A DNA stretch of 64,000 nt, from assembly GCA_940337035.1 (NCBI GenBank), contig OW679197.1:62641903-62705902 (forward strand), written 5' to 3'. The position numbers and the translations under genes were made by a program. The notes beneath the pieces are model-generated. The model worked only from the letters and a program-made list of their open reading frames with translations, was not told where the DNA came from and ran no database searches. This DNA is from Agriotes lineatus. Lineage: Eukaryota; Arthropoda; Insecta; Coleoptera; Elateridae. Below, in pieces: positions 59,030-64,000 of this stretch; position 1 is the stretch's first letter, and each line of letters starts with the position of its first letter.

Positions 59030-59410
59030 AATTAATTAAATTTAGTAACAACTCTGCGCATTCGGAAATGTACTATGTGGATTCTAGTGTGCAAATTAAA
59101 TTCATTAAAAAAATCGATTCGTAAAAATAGTTTAGATTGCAAACAAACGCCCAAGAGCAAAACAATACCCCGCCGCCACTGATCAGTTTCGTGGTGTTTA
59201 AAAATTAATTTTAAATATACTAACAAATATTGACTTTTAAAAAACTCTGGGCATTCGAAAATGTACTTAGTGGATTCTAGTGTGCATTTTTAAATCATTA
59301 AAGAAAATCATTTCGTAGAAATAGTTTAGGTTGCACACAAACGCCCAAAAGTAAAGCAATTCCCCGCCGCCTATTATCAGTATCGTGGTGTTTAAAAATT
59401 AATTTTTAAT
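59030..59410 (+). repeat. Two satellite-like ~186-190-bp monomers
   Basis: Two adjacent copies of the monomer, each ending in CGCCGCC followed by TATCAGT or GATCAGT and GTGGTGTTTAAAAATTAATT. Confidence 0.75.
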
Positions 59411-59884
59411 TTATAGTAAAGTACATTTTTGTCTATAATAATTTTCAAGGTCAACTTTCTAGGCCTCTAGGGGATAAGTTGCATTCCTGCAGGCTCCCTA
59501 GTTTTAATAATGTTGATACATAGATTTTTAGTTCTTTTTTCCATTAAAAAAACGATTTGTCATTTTGATAGATATGTCATAATACTGGGTAAAACGAACA
59601 GTATAGTAAAATATTGCAAATTTATTAATTATTAAACTTACAATATTTGAAAATAAACATAATGAACGTTTGATTCTATGCAAAAAAATAAAATTTGTCA
59701 AGAGTTCAAATTAAGTAACTTTGACATTCAAAATTGATACATAACCATAATTTTGAAAAAGTTCTACCAACACGAGGTATAAAAATTTCCTAGCGTTTTA
59801 CTCACATATCTACCAACATTATAACACTTTGACAGTTATTATAGAAAAAAAAGTACTTTATTCCAAACAGAAATTGAAAATAGT

Positions 59885-60025
59885 TATTAAGGTACCAAGG
59901 GGCATTATGAGTAAAATAAGAGCCCAAGATTGTTAGTGTACTAACCGAGGGCCTTTGGCCCGAGGTGTGTACAACAATCGCGGGCTCTTAGCTCATAATG
60001 CCTGTGGTGCCTTCAAGGTTTTATG
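59885..60025. repeat. Foldback element
   Basis: GGCATTATGAGTAAAATAAGAGCCC pairs imperfectly with GGGCTCTTAGCTCATAATGCC. The centre holds CGAGGGCCTTTGGCCCGAGG. Confidence 0.75.
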
Positions 60026-60029
60026 TCCT

Positions 60030-60730
60030 ACCAATTTTCTTACCTAATTCATATTCATATTCAATTCATATAATTACTATGCTATGGTATTTAAGATTGA
60101 TCTAGTTAGCTGATCTAAGTTAGATTTGTGACATTAGATGAGCTGTCATTAATATTCATTGTGACAGTGGTGCATAATTTTTGAAATAAAGGTTGTATCC
60201 ATGGAAACAAATACTGTTAATTTTTCATAATAACCCTAGTGTTCTTATGAAGAAAATAATTGCCCTGGAGCGTTATTTTGTATCTAAGATACCTTAAAAT
60301 AGAGTCATTAATTTTAATTAATGTACTGGTAGGACATAAACTTATTTAAAATAAGGCCAGCATTGAGAACAGTAGGTCACTTCGTAATTTAATTCATAAA
60401 ATGCCTGTTTCATTGTCATTCAGTGACACTTCCATAATAACCTTCAAATTTGACATATGCATTGGGAATATTGGAAGACATGTACGTTTTTCAACATTTT
60501 ATATGCTAGTATGCGGTTTTAAAAACTGAAGTTAAAAAACTAGTAACCTCTTAAATCATGCACAATGCCTTAACAAAACAGTTACATGTACAATTGCAGA
60601 TGAACTGTCATTACTTGAAAGCTGCTTGACATTAGAAAATTATTTATTGATTGTATGAAACCCACTTAGACATGGCCTACACTTTCCATGGTGTACTTGA
60701 TTTTAAATAGTTTTCCAATTTTTGGTTGGA
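60030..60730. other. Gene-free AT-rich stretch
   Basis: Nothing recognised. A partial satellite monomer begins at about 60735. Confidence 0.35.
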
Positions 60731-61039
60731 ATACATAATAACAAATACTAACTTTTAAAAAACTCTGGGCATTCGAAAATGTACTTAGTGGATTCTAGTT
60801 TGCATATTATAGTATTTTATGTAACTAGTCCTCAAAGCAAGGCTTTAGGGGACGAGTTGTAATGTTTCCGGACGAGGCGGAGCGAAGCGCAGCCGAGTCC
60901 GTAATATGAAGATGAGTCCTCTAAAGACATTTGAGAACGTGTTGCATACAACGTTTTTTTGTATTAGGTCTCCAAACATTATAATATGAAGTTTCAATTA
61001 CCATTAACGCGGCATTATATTAGGAGGCCGCGCGAAAAT

Positions 61040-61426
61040 GTATTTTTTGCACTACAGGTCTCAGAACGCACCGTTATTGGCCTATTTTTAGGTCGTGAAG
61101 TTGATTTTCTCCACCAAGGGAGAGAAAGTAAAATAAACAATTTTCACCGTGGTAACTAATAAATTGCTAAGTTACCAAATATGACTATTTTGATTTTGAC
61201 GTTTTAAAGAGCTGTATTGTCAGGTTGACAGTTAAAATATTTTAGAAATTTGTTGGGAATTTAGGTATTAAGCCGTTTGGTAGTGCAAAAAATAGTATAT
61301 ACACCACGGTAGCGAATCCTCTTATAACCTTCGCGCTTTAGATACTTCGCGCTGCGCGCTCAGTATCTAATATGCGCTCAGGTTATAATACTGCGCTTCG
61401 CTACCTTGATGTATAATATACTATTT
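61040..61426 (-). repeat. ~390-bp repeat with internal foldback, copy 3 (inverted)
   Basis: Reverse complement of 57676-58062, with the same GC-rich centre. Confidence 0.8.
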
Positions 61427-61628
61427 CGCTCCCTAAACTGGTTACTTTGGAAACTGTCTAGGATCCTCAAAATGGCCATTTAGAGGCCTTGTACTTAAAG
61501 TCGTCATGGCAACTAATGTTTGAGTCCGCTAAAATGTTGCCATGACGACATTAAGTACAAAAGGCCTCTAAATGGCCATTTTGAGGATCCTAGACAGTTT
61601 CCAAAGTAACCAGTTTGGGGAGCGAATA
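61423..61628. repeat. ~200-bp near-perfect palindrome
   Basis: CCTAAACTGGTTACTTTGGA, CTAGGATCCTCAAAATGGCC and CATGGCAAC arms pair with exact or near-exact inverted copies around a ~20-base centre near 61525. Confidence 0.85.
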
Positions 61629-61639
61629 CAAAAAAATTT

Positions 61640-62500
61640 ATTAAAGAAAATCGAGTCGTGGAAAAAGTTTAGATTGTAAACAAACACCCAAGAGCGAAAT
61701 AATACCAAGCCGCCTTTGGTAAGTTGCATGGCGTTTAAAATAATTTGAAATTTACAAATAAATATTGACTTTTAAGAAACTCTGCGCATTCGGAAATATA
61801 CTTAGTGGATATTAATATGTATATTAAATTTAATAAAGAAACTCAAACTGTTGCAATAGTTTAGGCTGCAAACAAAGACCCAAGCGTAAAACAATATTCC
61901 GTCGTCACTGATCAGTTTCGTGGTGTTTAAAGATTGATTTAAAATTTACTAACAAATATTGACTTTTAAAAAACTCTGGGCATTCCAAAATATACTTAGT
62001 GGATTCTGGTGTGCATTTTAAATTCATTACAGAAAATTAAATAGTAGAAATGGTTTCGGTTGCAAACAAACACCCTAAAGCAAAATAAAACCTCGCCGCC
62101 TCTGATCAGTTACATGATATTTAAAAATGAATTTTAAACTTACTAACAAATATTGGCTTTTAAAAAACTATGGGCATTCGAAAATGTACTTAGTGGATTC
62201 TAGTGTGCATTTTAAATTCATTGAAGAAAATCAAGTCGTAGAAATAGTTTCGGTTGCAAACGAAAAGCAAAATAAAACCTCGCCGCCTATGATCAGTTTC
62301 GTGGTGTTTAAAAATTAATTTTAAATTTACTAACAAATATTGACTTTCAAGAAATTCTGGGTATTCGGAAATTTACATAGTGCATTTGAATAAGTACCTT
62401 TTGTAAATTTATCACAGAAAAGCAAATTGTAGCAAAAAATGTGTTTGTTTACATCAAAGAGAAAAATAATACTCCGCCGCCTCTGATCTGTTACTGTTTT
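61640..62500 (+). repeat. ~186-bp satellite-like tandem array
   Basis: About five head-to-tail monomers. Equivalent points at 61919, 62106 and 62292 give periods of 187 and 186. Conserved words are CTCTGGGCATTCGAAAATG, TTAGTGGATTCTAGTGTGC and CGCCGCCTCTGATCAGTT. Isolated monomers are scattered across 54.2-60.8 kb. Confidence 0.85.
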
Positions 62501-63700
62501 TAAAATTGCTTATAAATTGGCGAATCAGCCTCAAAAGTTAAATAAGTCTGCGCATCCATAAATCTATTTGAAATTCCATATATTTTCCCAAAATGCAATT
62601 AAAACTGTCGCATTCGGGTGAAAACAATATCAACAACAGCAATATTTAAACAGCGCGCCGATGCCAATTACAAGGGAATTTTGTTTTCGTTCCGAACGAC
62701 ACCAACAGCAAGAAGAAGAATCACTGCTTCAAAACAGTTTGATGTATCATATGTTTGAGTGGCATAAAATGGTGTGTACCTAAGAAGTCTGCGACTGCTG
62801 TTGGTTTTTTGTGAAAATACCGTTGAAAGGTAAAGTGCATTTTCGCCGTAGCCCCACAACTAGTTCGGTAAATAAGTGTTGTAGCAACACGGACCGAACT
62901 GTTACTTTGTTACCTCTTATTTTCACGTGTATAGCAAAATGCTTGATCACCATGCTCGTTTTGGACAGTTTGCAATGGCCGAAATTTGACCTATATATTT
63001 AAAAGTTGTTTATTTACTGCGTTCGCACTCATTTTTACGGAAATCAGTGGCCGTTCTTTGGTGCAACGAATGAATTATTGGAAAACAGCTCCATGCAGCT
63101 TTGGTAAATACTATTTTCCAAGGACTGCACCATACTTTAGCTATCCACGTATTGCATTGTAACTGCTAAATTTGGAGCACGTGTTCTTATTAAGAAAAAT
63201 TATTGTGTGTGTTATTTACCAAGGGACGTAGCGCAAGTGGTTAGATTTACGCAGATGCGTATTTAAAGGTGTTGTGGTGCAGCAACTGTGCTCGCAAAAT
63301 TCACTTTTAAGTCGGCTAGACGCCACAGTATGCATATAGTGGTTTGTAAATTATAGACAAAAAATATGTATAAACACCACGTTACGAAACCGGGTATACG
63401 CAATAAAAAGCTATGATTAGCTGCTGTCTCCAATAGTTGCTTACACAAGCGATTAACCAAACCAGTGCAGGTTTTCTAAATATTCAGCATTTGCAAGTGC
63501 GCGGCCGTTATCTGGAATTCAAAAGGCCCCAACCGCAATCAGTCCTCAGATCTGTTTGCTGCGAATTGTTTATGACACTCCAGATAAATTTCTCCTCGCT
63601 CCAATGCGTTTTATTTTTATTCGTTCGCGCGGAAGCCCGAGTCGTGGGATTCGAACTTCCCTGCTTCCTGTATCAAATTTGCGGATTAAGCGAGCAAAAA
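62501..63700. other. No supported gene
   Basis: A minus-strand GTTCGAATCC box-B-like sequence near 63650 and a plus-strand TAGCGCAAGTGG box-A-like sequence near 63229 hint at a decayed SINE, but they do not belong to one tRNA fold. Confidence 0.3.
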
Positions 63701-63787
63701 CAATGATAATTGGCCAAATTGAAATGGCAAATATCCCTGCGGTGTCTATTTTCATAGATACATCCCTATTACGTCAGCGTCTCACGC

Positions 63788-63801
63788 GTTGCCATGGCAA
63801 C
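63788..63801. promoter_or_regulatory. Perfect palindromic RFX X-box
   Basis: GTTGCCATGGCAAC matches the symmetric ideal X-box bound by RFX factors, which in animals typically marks promoters of ciliary genes. It sits in a locally GC-rich, CpG-containing patch (63760-63900) with a TACGTCA CRE-like word at 63770, as in a promoter. The associated gene would lie beyond the window end or is not visible. Confidence 0.55.
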
Positions 63802-64000
63802 GGTGACGCTTCTGCTCAGCGCGCCTATACTCGACGTACTCCATAGGCGTTGTTGCGACGCGTGCAGGCTTATCAGCAACAACCGTCGGTTAGTGTACGA
63901 ATTCCAAATTGCATTTAGAAGTGGGTAACTACGAGCAACCTTGGATTTACCATTGTTGCTGGAATTTACGTACGAATTGTTCGGCCGATTTAAAGTGGAA

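Noticed and set aside
63225..63665. tRNA or SINE suggested by box-A-like and box-B-like words
   Set aside because: The two words are on opposite strands and no duplication or body was seen.

Overview
The window is AT-rich eukaryotic DNA, almost certainly from an insect. It has spliced-gene architecture, non-LTR retrotransposons with endonuclease plus reverse transcriptase, pogo-, mariner-, P- and hAT-type DNA transposons, tRNA-headed and 5S-headed SINEs, and many long foldback elements. A beetle would fit, but I cannot fix the order from sequence alone. A 100-base run of N (27913-28012) marks an assembly gap. No bacterial or organellar sequence was seen.

The one clear host-type gene lies on the minus strand at about 6.76-13.68 kb. 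It encodes an extraordinarily long metallothionein-like protein: a 6-codon first exon, a 496-bp intron, and one huge exon made of about 30 tandem 201-bp (67-aa) units. Each unit holds two 12-cysteine domains. The corrected length is about 2,054 aa with roughly 700 cysteines. TATA box, initiator, splice sites, stop codon and poly(A) signal are all visible. Two short clusters of homopolymer-length indels break the frame locally but restore it exactly, so they look like consensus errors rather than decay. A second, diverged copy of this gene's promoter and 5'UTR lies in opposite orientation at 23.53-23.80 kb. It carries a perfect metal-response-element core that is mutated in the promoter of the giant gene, and no metallothionein coding sequence follows it.

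The rest is a layered transposon graveyard. 0.3-6.5 kb: LINE fragments, a pogo-like transposase split by a hAT element (8-bp target duplication), and a decayed mariner-type transposase. 14.7-25.5 kb: a long inverted-repeat element, a SINE, a young non-coding LTR element with near-identical 1.4-kb LTRs and a tRNA-Lys-type primer site, and a LINE fragment. 28-29.7 kb: a 5S-rRNA-derived SINE and a P-element-like fragment. 31-50 kb: a dense nest of hAT-type elements with perfect 8-bp target duplications, one holding an almost complete LINE (34.5-37.85 kb) and another holding a second hAT. 50-62.5 kb: inverted and tandem repeat families, including a ~186-bp satellite-like monomer. The last 300 bases are more GC-rich and contain a perfect palindromic RFX X-box, so a host promoter may begin there.

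The recurring theme is hAT-type elements with similar termini (TAGNGATG or CAGARCTG), each with its own simple palindromic motif repeated just inside the ends.
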